DNA from: Polyporus tsugae
Taxonomy: Eukaryota; Basidiomycota; Agaricomycetes; Polyporales; Polyporaceae
NCBI GenBank assembly: GCA_024305745.1
Contig: JAHRBS010000004.1
Coordinates: 1,798,001-1,862,000, forward strand
Length of the DNA stretch: 64,000 bases
Direction of reading: 5' to 3'
Of this stretch, positions 34,269-45,139 are shown one piece after another (the first letter of the stretch is position 1; the number at the start of each line of letters is the position of its first letter). Made by a program: the position numbers and the translations under genes. Under the pieces are notes generated by a model. It was not told the DNA's origin. It made no database searches and was given only the letters and a program-made list of their open reading frames with translations.

Positions 34269-36919
34269 TCACCAGAGCGGCTCAACGTCCGTCCAACCCT
34301 TCTGTCTCTGCTCCCAATAACCTCCCGTATATATCCACTCTTCGCCAACCTGCTTGAACCATCTCGGCGAGCGTTCTTGTCCCTCGTTACGCCGTTGTCG
34401 TTGCAGGTCCTCTACACGCTGCTTCTCACGCTCCGCGGTGTCAAGGTCGCCTTCTTCGAGAGCTCGCACGTCCGGGCGGTAACGCGAGTCCGTCGGGGGC
34501 AAGGGGCCCCTGAGGTCGGGCGTGAGTTCGTTCAAGGTGATGCCGAAGGAAGTGAAGCCGTAGTATTCCATCACATTCTTCGGGAACGGATGAATCCGCC
34601 AAAGCACGTGAAGATGGGACGAGTCGAGCTTCCGAGACATTTGCTCGTCCCACTTGCCCTCGAGGCTCGCGATAACGTCCCCGGAAGACGAGCTGACGGT
34701 ACCGGCAACGACGTTCGCTGGACCCCAGTAACCGCCTTCTTTGAAGTCGAGGGTACATGACGCGCCACTGGTCGTGTTCTTGATGGTCATCTTTCCGCAG
34801 TGCTCGAGGTACTTGGTGCCCATCATGAGGTTCCGAATGAATGACGAGGGTCGGTTCCTGGAGCACATATAAATCTCGGCATTTTGTGTAAACTGTTAGG
34901 TTAAAAGCGCACCATTCGTAATACTCTCCTCCAAGGCTGAGATGGATCGTCCCTTGCGGTATGATCTCCATGCTCTTCCCTACAAAGAAAACTCGGTCCA
35001 TCTTCGGAAGAAGAGAGACAACACGGAAGGTCTTACCCCAGAACTTCGTTTTCCCAGTGGAGGTCGCATAAAGCTCCCACCCTTCTCCTTCAGCGTGCCA
35101 CGCAAGGATGACAGGGTTATGACAGACTTTCTCCGCGATAAAATGCATCCGGGGGTCCTCGAACGTTTCCGCAAGCATGGGATTACTAGCAAGCGGGTTA
35201 GGACGGAAGCACATCGCAAAAATATTCAAGTACTCACAAGCCTTTCCGACCGGTACGGTGTCTGGTGTTCCCATACGTAGAGACTGCAAACGCGGCGACA
35301 TAACACATCCGCTGCACGGGGTCTGTGGCCTGTACCGCTTGGGAAAGCAAGTCGAAGTATTCGAGCTCCTCGGCGATCTTCTGCAGCATTGTGAGAGGCT
35401 CGTTGAAAGTGACGGGCAATGCCACTTTCGACAAGTCCTACGCCGTCCGTTAGAATATTGAATGTGCCAAATCGTCGAGCTAACATACCTTCCCAACGTT
35501 CTTCTTTAGAACGCCGAACAAACTGCCTTCATCTCCCACAGGTCCAGAAGGTAACGCCGTCCTGTGTTGAACAACCGCAGGTTCCGCCGTGACGAGCTTC
35601 GGAGTTTCCTCCTCGGACTCTGAGTCTGTCTCTACGCCCATACTTGATCCAGCATCCGTCACGTCGGTCATATCGGTGCGCTCGGTGAGCCGTGAATCCG
35701 TTGACATAACTTTGTCTTGAGCGTCTTCTGGCGGAGCTACGTCCAAAAAATACTCCTCGGGCCCGTCGTATTCTGGTGCATCGAACCATACACTGCCATC
35801 TCCGCTGTGAGAGCTGAAAAGGGATTGACGGTTTCTCCCGGTGGTAGCCGTCGACGGAGTGTGCACCTCATCGTCCTCCTCCGCAGTGGTAGGAAGTTGT
35901 GGACCGGCAAGATTGGAGAGACTGGTGGTATCAATGGTGCCTGGGTATGCTGGGAATGTCTTGGCGAGGGCGGAATGCTGGTTCTTGAGCTGGCGTACAG
36001 CCGTTGATATGCGATCGAGTAGCTCGGTTTGAGAAGGGGAAGGTGCAGTTGACTCCGGAACGCTCAAGTTGGATGAATCGTGGTGATGTCCTGGTGCGCA
36101 TTGGCGAGGGGAAGATCGTGGATCTGAGGATGGACATACCTTTCTTGAACAATCCCAGCACGCCAGACTCCTTCCCATTATCCGACTTTGAACGCATCCC
36201 GCTATTCCGCCTACGTCTTGTTTCTTCCTCCGAGTAGTTCGACAACACGTTATCGAGCTCGGCAATGGTCTGAAATACCGACAGGTCAGCCCCTGCTTAA
36301 TGGTGCGTCGTGAGGACGCACGTTGCCGATCTCGTCTATCAAAATGTTGGCGCGATTGAATTGGAGACCGCCGCGCGCAGCTGAACGAGCGAGGGAGGAC
36401 CGTCGTGACTTGGGCATCTCCTGTGCCAGCAGCTTACTGCGCCCAGTATCAGCTCCGCACCCATGCGCGCGGCCATCGGGTCTCACCGAAAAGCCCCCAT
36501 CCACATATCAAAGTCCTCCATGCTTAGACACTTGATGTGAAAAGTGGCAGTGTTGGAGTCGACATGGATGTCCTTCCTTCCCGGTGCGGTTGAGATGGCC
36601 GCCTGGGCGAGCAGTATTTCATCCCGAGCAGGATCTCCCGGCGCGAACGAATATGAGAGAATTCCGCTGCCCCGAAGAGTGAAGTATCGTCGTGCGAAGC
36701 CTTGGAGAAGAGTTAGCTTGAACAGTTGGGAGCCGAGGCGGCTCGATCGGTGGACGCACCTTGCATTCTCTTCCGCCTTTTCTTGAGCACCCATCCTTCG
36801 CAAATCACTCCGCCCAACGTGTCCTGTGGCGTAAGGGGCCCCAGTGGGGCTGTAGTGAGTAGGGAGGCACGAACGAGTCGCGCTCCGCTGTGATGTCTGT
36901 GCTCTTGTCCGTGTGGCAT
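34269..36919 (-). CDS. Oxysterol-binding-protein-related protein (PH-ORD)
   Basis: Nine exons: 36919-36760, 36700-36487, 36436-36322, 36269-36140, 36090-35489, 35437-35238, 35185-35037, 34979-34913 and 34857-34269 (741 residues). A PH domain spans about residues 43-137 (CEGWVLKKRRKRMQGFARRYFTL to FDMWMGAFR). An acidic, Ser/Thr-rich linker follows, then the ORD lipid-transfer domain from about 407 (LPVTFNEPLTMLQKIAEELEY, FNPMLAETFE, KYLEHCGKM, EEWIYTGGYW). Known ORPs move sterol or phosphatidylserine against PI4P at membrane contacts. The hallmark EQVSHHPP is EKVCHNPV here (residues 492-499): one PI4P-binding His is replaced and the Pro pair is lost. It may therefore bind another ligand or none. 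The intron at 34980-35036 is in frame but removed to keep the conserved FWGKSMEIIPQG. Confidence 0.88.
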
Positions 36920-37456
36920 GACGTTCGGCGATGAAGTGTGAATTGATGGTGAGGGTCAACGGCTTCTGTCGGATTACGGAAAACGAGCGGGAGGTTGAAA
37001 GGGTCTCTAGCGCATCTCGAGAGTGAATTAGAAGGGGGTATGTCAGCGGCGGAGCGCAAGGTAGGAGGACAGGACGGACTGAGCTGGTCCGAGACCGCGC
37101 GATCAACCCAGACGGAGCGCCCATATGCCCGAATGACCTCACCCGACCACGAAAGGGGCGTTCCTTACTCTCGCTGTATCAGCCTCGAAAAGTGCAGGGG
37201 ACCCTGCCCCGTCTCGCCCAAAAGGTTTTCAAGCTATTCCAACATCAATACTGATTCAGGGAGTTGCGTATACGAATGTACAAAATGCGTGAACGAGAAA
37301 GCGACGAACGGAAGCAGTAAATTAATATGAACCGTGGCTTAAGGTGACCAAGGCATGGCTCTCGAACAAAGGGGTAACAGGTTGTCCTCAAATGACACCA
37401 AACAAACAGTAGACTATGCACCGCGGAGGCAGATGTAATAGGGAAAAACCGCGTAC
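36920..37456. other. Spacer between ORP and YPT7
   Basis: 537 bases upstream of the ORP start and downstream of the YPT7 stop, both on minus. No coding sequence supported. Confidence 0.5.
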
Positions 37457-38415
37457 TCAGCAGCTGCAACCACCGTTCTGGGAACTCTCCGAGTCGATCC
37501 GGATTGGGTCCGGGTAGTCGACATACCTGGCAAAGACGTTAAAGGGGGAATGACGCATACGACACGGATCGGCTTACAACTGATCGTCTTGCTCCTGCTG
37601 CAGTGCGTTCTTGGCCACCGTCTGGAACGCCTGCTCAACGTTGATAGCCTCCTTCGCTGACGTCTCGAAGTAAGGGATGTTCCCCTTCGACTGACACCAA
37701 GTCATGGCACGCTTCTGGGTGACCTAACAGACACAACCACTGTGAACAACGTTCCATATGCCAGTGGCTCGAACAGTCTTACCTGACGCTTGCTCTCCTC
37801 CATATCAATCTTGTTGCCGAGCACAACGAAGGGGAAGTTCTCCGGGTCGTGTGGGCTTGCTTGGATGAGGAACTCGTCGCGCCAGCTGTCGAGCGTCTCA
37901 AAGGACTTGGCGCTGTTCACGTCGTAGACAAGCACGCAGCAGTCCGCGCCACGGTAGAAGGCCACACCCAGCGATTGGAACCGTTCCTGACCCGCTGTGT
38001 CCCATAGCTACGCTCAAAGTCTGAGAATCAGAAGGACATTGTAGAAGAACACTTGACTCACCTGCATCGTAACCAGCCTGTCATCTACCATGACCTCCTT
38101 GGTTAGGCTGTAAGGCGAGTTAATCGAACTGATTTGGTAGCGGGCCGGGGGACGTCTGGCTTACAAGTCTGCGCCAATGGTGGCCTTGTACTGGTTACTG
38201 AAACGCTTGTTCACATACTGGTTCATGAGGGAGGTCTTGCCAACCCTAGCGCGCGCAGTGGAAAGAGAGATTGTCCGTTGAACCACCCGTGGACGAGATG
38301 AACAGCCATACGACCTACCCGCTATCGCCCAGGATGATGACCTGCCGAGAGCGTCAGCTGAGCAGCACAACGACAATCGCACTCAACAGCGTACCTTGAG
38401 TAGAACACGGCCCAT
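37457..38415 (-). CDS. YPT7: Rab7-family GTPase Ypt7
   Basis: Seven exons: 38415-38395, 38341-38319, 38245-38165, 38107-38062, 38007-37783, 37723-37578 and 37526-37457 (203 residues). It controls fusion of late endosomes, autophagosomes and vacuoles. Visible: P-loop GDSGVGKTS (12-20), effector loop [28 protein letters not shown] and the C-terminal prenylation pair CSC. The Rab7 subfamily is shown by [19 protein letters not shown] and [10 protein letters not shown]. The first exon codes only MGRVLLK, shorter than the N-terminus of most Rab7 proteins; no upstream ATG fits better. Confidence 0.95.
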
Positions 38416-38698
38416 TGTGAAGCGGAGTAGAGGAGGAGGAGGAGGAGACTATGAGCGGGGGCAGTGAGGGTCGAGTTATAGGATATGTGGACGTAACCGC
38501 CGTGGCCGTAAGACTCAGACGACGCGGGCGCCTCGGGCCCCCAGCCGGCAGCCGGCAGATCTGAGATTACGGGCGTCTGCAGCTGCCCATTTTGAGCGGG
38601 ACAAGGGCTTTGCTCACCTTGGTCCATCGTCCTGCCCTTGCCACGATCGTCCCAACCCTCTGCTCTCCCTCTGGCTTTGTGCCTACCCTTCACTTGTC
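38416..38698. promoter_or_regulatory. Bidirectional promoter, YPT7 and ATG16
   Basis: 283 bases between the two ATGs. Both products act in autophagy. No TATA box evident. Confidence 0.6.
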
Positions 38699-39733
38699 AT
38701 GGCCGAGCCATCCTGGCAAGAAACCCTGCGCTTGCGGCTGGTCGAGCGTAATGCGAGGGAGTCCTCCTATGCCCCCATCATCGAGCAATGTATGTCCTTC
38801 TGATATGTCCCCCAGCTCTGTGTACATACACGCCCTGCTTCGCTCTCAGTCACATCTGAATCTAACCAAAGTGTGAACGCTGAAAAGACCGCAGATTGGC
38901 GCAGCAGACGAAGCTCCTGAAGGAGCGTAACGCGTCTCTTCTCCGCGCGATGGGCACCGCTCGTCCTAACCCAAGTAGTTCGACCGTGTTTGTTCCTGGT
39001 ACCGGTGACGAGTACGTTGTAATCCTGACTGTACTTGCGAATGATATACTGATCGCCCACGCGGAAAGCAACCCCGTACGCGCCGCGTATATCGCTTCCC
39101 TCGAATCACAAATTTCGTCATTGCGAGACGAGCTGGCAACGGTATACAAGACACAGGGCCAGAATGCTCAGCGACTATTGGCCATGAACGAAACACTACG
39201 AGAAAAGGAAGAGCTGTCGCGGATGGATGCAGAGAGCCTCCGGAAATCGGGAGATGAGATTGCCGTTCTAAGAAAGAAGGTTGACCAGCATAACGAGCTG
39301 ATGGCAGAGAAGGACCATACAGCACAGGTCAGTTGAACTATGTCATCCCCGATGAGACATCTACTCATGATTCCGGCTTCAGATCCTTCATGACGAGATC
39401 AATACCCTTCAGCTTGAACTCAGCCAAATCGAAGAGCGCAATCAGACACTCACGAAGGACAATGCAAAGCTCTTGCAGCGCTGGCTCGACGCAAAACAGG
39501 CAGAAGTGAACCGTATGAACGAGGCGAACGACTTCTACGAAGACATGCATTCCCGCCGGCAAGCGGTCCTGAATTGGCAAGCAGAGCAGAAGAGCGAGGA
39601 TGGGGACGCCCCGACGGCGAATGCGAACGGGTCGGGAAACGGAGAGGAGAAGAAGGAGACGGGGGCCACTCCGACGAAGGATGGGACGCCATCTCTGGGG
39701 GAGACGGACGTGAATCTGACGCCGAATGGCTGA
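38699..39733 (+). CDS. ATG16: Autophagy protein 16
   Basis: Exons 38699-38789, 38888-39011, 39069-39327 and 39383-39733 give 274 residues. Atg16 dimerises through its coiled coil and scaffolds the Atg12-Atg5 conjugate, which drives Atg8 lipidation on the phagophore. The N-terminal helix that binds Atg5 is visible (WQETLRLRLVERNARE, YRRLAQQTKLLKERN). A long coiled coil runs from about residue 75 to 210 (AAYIASLESQISSLRDEL; LLQRWLDAKQAEVNRMNEAN). There are no WD40 repeats, as usual for fungal Atg16. The tail (about 60 residues) is low-complexity. The second intron (39012-39068) has no stop in frame but is removed because GTACGT...AAAG fits and the retained peptide is unlike the family. Confidence 0.9.
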
Positions 39734-41507
39734 TAGTCGACGAGTCGGAAGGGTGAGACGTGTGTATCCTATTCCCATTCACCATCGTTGTCATCTTCGA
39801 CTCGTCTCTTACTGTTCGCTTGGATACCCAGCACTCTAGATATCCTCCATGATCACACCCCTACAGTGGTTTCCGATGTAATCTCTTACCGTCCTCGTTC
39901 CGCGGGACTTCTGCTAATTGCTCTCTTTGAACGGATGTACTCTTGCTGTGCGTATACACCTGCTTTGCCTGGCTTATTGGCTTCTGCCCCCAAGACAATG
40001 TTTTCAATGATTATGCGAGCTCGGGATTGTGGGGCAAAGTGGTTGCACGCCATCTGAGGCTACCAGCGCTGGGTCCTCCACGATTCTTCACTTGGCCGCA
40101 CATGGTTATTCACAAAAGGTCACTGCCAAGTCCCGTCAAACTCTCGCAAGTCGAACACATAATTGAAGCCCATGGTGGCCAAAGACGCGGCTCATCGTTC
40201 CACCCTTCGGTCACCTGCGCTCCTTTGTATTTCTGTTTCCCCATACACACTCGTATATTCGTCCGTTAGGTCCGTTTCTAACTGGTACCTTCAACCTGTC
40301 CATATACGTCATGCGCTCACCAACCTTTGCCTTCGTCGCGTTGCGGTCGCTGCTCTGACCTCAACTGTATTAGGCGCCCGCTCACGGAGGGATGGCTCGA
40401 CGATATTTGCTCAGACGAACGCCATGCTCCTCCCGGAGATACGCCTGCCAGTCGTGTACATCCCATCATTGGAACCAAACGGATCCGAGAGCCAAGGGTT
40501 CACCACTCGCCGTCGCTGGACCGGCCAACAAGTATCAGACCGAGGCGATTTGAAGAACTGAACGCAACCTTCGGCTGACAAGGTTTTGGAGCCGTTGACA
40601 GTGTCAGTGGCCACTGGCTGTGCATGTGAGCGCGTCCCTGCATTTCTTTCCTCAACCAGCTGGGCGGGTTTCTCATATTGGGCAGCCCGTTCGTCAAACG
40701 CGTAAACGACCTCGACCCTCCTGGAGGCAAGGATGCTGTTATTGGGAACAGCAGCTCCGCTGACGGCCGGAACGGTATCGATATGGACGTTGATAAGATG
40801 GGGGTGCCGACCTTCTCGAAACTTGGAGACGTCGATTCCAATAATGCAGGCCATGGGGCATGATGCATGACCATCGACTCCGGTTAGTGTTCCCTCCAAA
40901 TTGTTGTCGCTAATAAAATACAGTACAGACTACTGATGTTCCAGGCGTCATTGCCGGTGCTGCTGGTCTTTCTCAGACCAGTGGTGGCTGCCTTACGGGG
41001 ACAACGTTACCGATAGCGCTGTCCGTGAACGTGCGGCCAACGGCACCCTTAGCTCATGCACGCATGAACGTTGATGTTGATGTCAATCGATTCTGCTTCC
41101 GTCACGGTTTATTCCCTTGAACGCGGAGCATTCTGGTAGGCAGATCGCTGTTCTTAAACCTGAATTATATACTATGGCGCCACACCCATGGACGAATGGT
41201 ATTGAGTCACTGGTGCGGCCTCCGATTTGACGCATTCAAATCCAATGACGCATATCATAAATGTGAACGTTCAACGTTCTAAACCTTGGTTTAGAGTAAT
41301 CACTGTATAATGTTGGAATGTGAGGACGCTGATTGGTCAAATTCGATTGCAGAGTATGTGGCATCTCCGGCCCGGCTTCCCCGGCAGTTTGGACGAATGA
41401 CTCGTACTGTAGCGTCGAGCGACACCCGTGGATGGTCTGATCCACCCTAGCTAGTACTTGTTCTCGTCTGCCTGGTTACTGCACTCCTGGGCCGTCTTTG
41501 GACCAAC
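39734..41507. other. 1.8 kb stretch without a recognisable gene
   Basis: Between ATG16 and the aconitase gene. Open frames on both strands (40163-40561 plus; 40411-40899 minus; 40678-40863 plus) have no domain I recognise. The part 40660-41110 shows longer open frames than expected of random sequence but no start, splice pattern or family match, and may be a decayed gene. The right end must hold the aconitase promoter. Confidence 0.45.
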
Positions 41508-44500
41508 ATGCGACATCCCACCGTATGCCCCAGAGGCCTAGTCCGCTCCCTCGGTCGTTCCCACTCCTCCCTGCACCGCCGGACTCTTGCAACGGCAACC
41601 TCTGTCCTTGAAAGAGATTGCACTTCTATCACCCCCCCTTACAGCAAGCTCCTTGACAATCTCTCCATAGTACGGGAAGTCATTGGCAGGCGCCCCTTGA
41701 CTCTCGCCGAGAAGATCCTCTACAGTCACATTCATGAGCCCGAGCGGACGTTGGCAAATGGTGGCATCCAGCGGGGGGAGACATACTTGCAGCTCAGCCC
41801 AGAGCGTGTCGCAATGCAGGATGCTTCTGCTCAGATGGCTTTGTACGTCCTCTCATTGTCGCTCCTGACTTGGGCTGATGACATCTCCAAGGCTGCAGTT
41901 CATGAGTGCCGGGATGTCAAGATGCGCGGTTCCTGCGAGCATCCACTGTGACCATCTCATTCAGGCCGCCGAGGGCGCCGAGAAGGACTTGCAGGTGCGT
42001 GCTGAACCCACATGGAAGTTTTCTTGCGCTTGAAATATTTGGACTCAAGAGGTCTATCGTGACGAACCAAGAAGTCTTCGACTTCCTCGACAGCGCCGCC
42101 CGCAAGTACGGCATTGAGTTTTGGAAGCCAGGCTCAGGCATCATTCACCAAATCGTCCTCGAGAACTATGCCGCACCAGGAATGCTCATGTGCGTCTTCC
42201 CTTTCGCTGCAGTCAAACTTTTCAACCACGCTGACCATCCTTCAGGCTTGGAACGGGTCTGTGCGGACCATGAGGGAATGAGTTTATCTTGCTAATCGAG
42301 TTCGTAGATTCACATACCCCCAACGCAGGTGGTCTCGGTATGCTCGCTATCGGTGTTGGTGGGGCGGATGCTGTCGATGCGCTCACCGGTACCCCATGGG
42401 AGCTGAAAGCCCCCAAGATAATCGGTCAGTTCAGTCAATGTATGCGCGTAAGACGTTATTTGACATGTCCATTCAGGTATCCACTTGACTGGAGAGATGA
42501 ACGGCTGGACTACTCCTAAGGATCTGGTTCTTAACGTTGCCGGCAGGCTGACTGTCCGGGTCAGTGTTCCACTCGACGCCGGAATGTCAATCGGGCTTAC
42601 ATTGCCGTCCAGGGAGGTACAGGCGCGATCCTCGAGTATTTCGGCCCTGGCGTGTTCAACCAATCATGTACCGGTACGTCCTTGCATAGATGGCCTTGCA
42701 CCTACCCGCGTCCTCATTGGATATTTGTCAGGTCTGGCCACTGTTGCAAACATGGGTGCTGAGGTCGGCGCCACGACGTCGACGTTCCCATATACCTCTC
42801 GCATGCGAGCTTACCTCCAAGCCACCGGCCGCGCACCCGTCGCTCATGCTGCAGACCACGCGGCCGCTCAAGGCTACCTCGCTGCAGACGAGGGCGCGGA
42901 GTATGACGAGGTCATTCAAATTGTGAGTCAGTCTAGCACTTTGCACTCTTGATGGGATGTTCACAAACATTATAAACAGGACCTTTCGAAGTTGGAGCCC
43001 ACAATTAATGGACCCTTCACCCCTGATCTGGCCACCCCGCTTTCGAAGTTCGGCACCTTCGTCAAGGAGCAGGGCTGGAAAGACGAGCTCTCTGCGGCAC
43101 TCATTGGGTCATGTACGAACAGCTCATACGAAGACATGACTAGTGTTGCCCATCTCGCGCGCCAGGCGAAGAAGGCAGGCTTGAAAACCCGGGTTCCGTT
43201 CCTCGCTACCCCTGGCTCTGAGCAGATCCGTGCGACGATTGAGCGCGACCAAATCACGAGCGAGCTTGAGGATGTTGGTGCTACAGTTCTGGCGAACGCC
43301 TGCGGGCCTTGTATCGGGCAATGGAAGCGCGAAGACAAGCAGGGCGAGGAGAATGGTGCGGCCCATGTATGACCCACGTGCACGATTGGTGGCCTGATGC
43401 TGCGTATATAGCTATCCTCACCTCCTTCAACCGTAACTTCAAGTCTCGCAACGATGGCAACCGGCTCACAATGAACTTCCTCGCCTCGCCCACGATCGTG
43501 ACCGCAATGGCGTTCTCCGGGAAGCTTTCTTTCAACCCCATAACGGACTCTATAACTACGCCCTCCGGCGAGTCCTTCCGCTTTTCGCCTCCGCAAGGGA
43601 GGGACCTCCCGGCAGCGGGCTTCACTGCTGGGGAGACGCAGTACTACCCGAAGCCGATGCCAGAGCCGCAGCCCGAGACGAATGTGGTCATCCGGCCGGA
43701 CTCACAGCGGTTGGAGATTCTTGCCCCGTTCCAGAGCCCCTTCGGGCAGGGCACCGGGAACGAGAGGGGTCTGGAGCTACCGCCCTTGAAGGTACTTATG
43801 AGAGTACGAGGCAAGTGCACGACGGATCATATTTCGGCTGCCGTAAGTGTTAGGTATGGCAGTGCGGTGAGAGAGGGTCTGATGGTTTGTTGCAGGGACC
43901 TTGGCTCAAATACAAGGGCCACTTGACAAACATCTCTGAGAACCTTCGTGAGTGCTTCTGCCGTGCTCGTTACTCGCTTCTTGCTAACCTTATAATTCTC
44001 TAGTTATCACTGTCTGTGCTCATTTTAGCTTTAATCCCTATACCAACACTGAAATCCTTGCAGGCTGTGAACGACGAAGGTGGCGAGGTCAACGTCGCAT
44101 TCGACCACGACCGCGCATCTGGCGAGTCTGAGGAGGACACCATCCCCAACGTTGCCAAGCGCTTCAAAGCGCGCAATCAGCCATGGGCTCTGGTTGTCGA
44201 TGATAACTACGGCGAGGGTAGTGCGCGTGAGCATGCTGCTCTCCAGCCTCGGTTCTACGGATGCGCTGCTATCGTCGCTCGGTCCTTCGCCCGTATCCAT
44301 GAGACTAACCTCAAAGTGCGTTCTTCTAGCTGCTTGACGTGTTTTAACCTGACCAAACGCACGATCCGTACAGAAACAAGGCATCTTGCCCCTCTGGTTC
44401 GTCGACAAGGTCGACTATACCCGCATCGGCGCAGGCGACACCATCGAGACGATCGGCCTCGCGGACCTCCTCGAGGGCAAGACCGACGCCATCGTCAACC

Positions 44501-44637
44501 TTCGTGTGACAGGCAGGACGGGCGAGACGTTCGAGGTCCCTGTGCGCCACACGATGTCCGCAGACCAGCTCAAGTGGCTCCGTGCGGGCTCCGCGCTGAA
44601 CCACATCCGCGCTCAGATCGCTGCAGCCACGAGCTGA
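41508..44637 (+). CDS. Aconitate hydratase, mitochondrial
   Basis: Fourteen exons: 41508-41842, 41892-41994, 42050-42189, 42246-42256, 42308-42424, 42477-42559, 42613-42673, 42732-42922, 42980-43355, 43412-43842, 43896-43947, 44004-44011, 44064-44315 and 44374-44637 (807 residues). It isomerises citrate and isocitrate, or a homologous acid, through a 4Fe-4S cluster bound by Cys392 (IGSCTNSSY) and Cys455/Cys458 (ANACGPCIG). Also visible: [24 protein letters not shown], and in the swivel domain [13 protein letters not shown] and [10 protein letters not shown]. The N-terminus ([29 protein letters not shown]) is a clear mitochondrial presequence. The ending ([15 protein letters not shown]) leans towards the second fungal aconitase (Aco2), which in yeast serves lysine synthesis; I am not sure. 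Exons 4 and 12 have only 11 and 8 bases. Confidence 0.93.
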
Positions 44638-45139
44638 GCGCGTCCGTGGAGGCGAACGAAAGGTACCTATTGCATGATCTATGGATTACTGTCTGCTTAG
44701 AAAGTTATACGTGCAGGCCGTCTGTAGCTGTCTTCCGAAAGACCGCAAACCTGGACGAGTCTTTTAACGCATGGGACACCACGGATCCAAACAGTGTGGC
44801 TTTCGTGCAGCTCTCACAGTAGACAATTGGAGAACATTCGCACCGTAGCAGCTGGTGTGCTTCTCTGTGACTGTCTGGTCTCAAGACATGACAGATGTGT
44901 TCCAGCTACGATCACCTGCCGCAGTCACGCGGGAGCGATGTTGCTGGTTCGTAATACATTAGAGTCTTATTCAACAATATTGATATTCGGCAACTCCGAG
45001 TCAAGAGGGGAGCTTTTCGCCATACCAATCACGGTCCAAGATGCCATAGCGGAAATGGTTGAGGAGCCTTGACGACGTGGGCGGATGAATCAGAAGTCAG
45101 AATGTCGACACGGTCAAGAGTACCGAGAACGTCGAATTG
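44638..45139. other. Convergent 3' spacer
   Basis: About 500 bases between the stops of the aconitase (plus) and MSH1 (minus) genes. No coding sequence supported. Confidence 0.5.
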
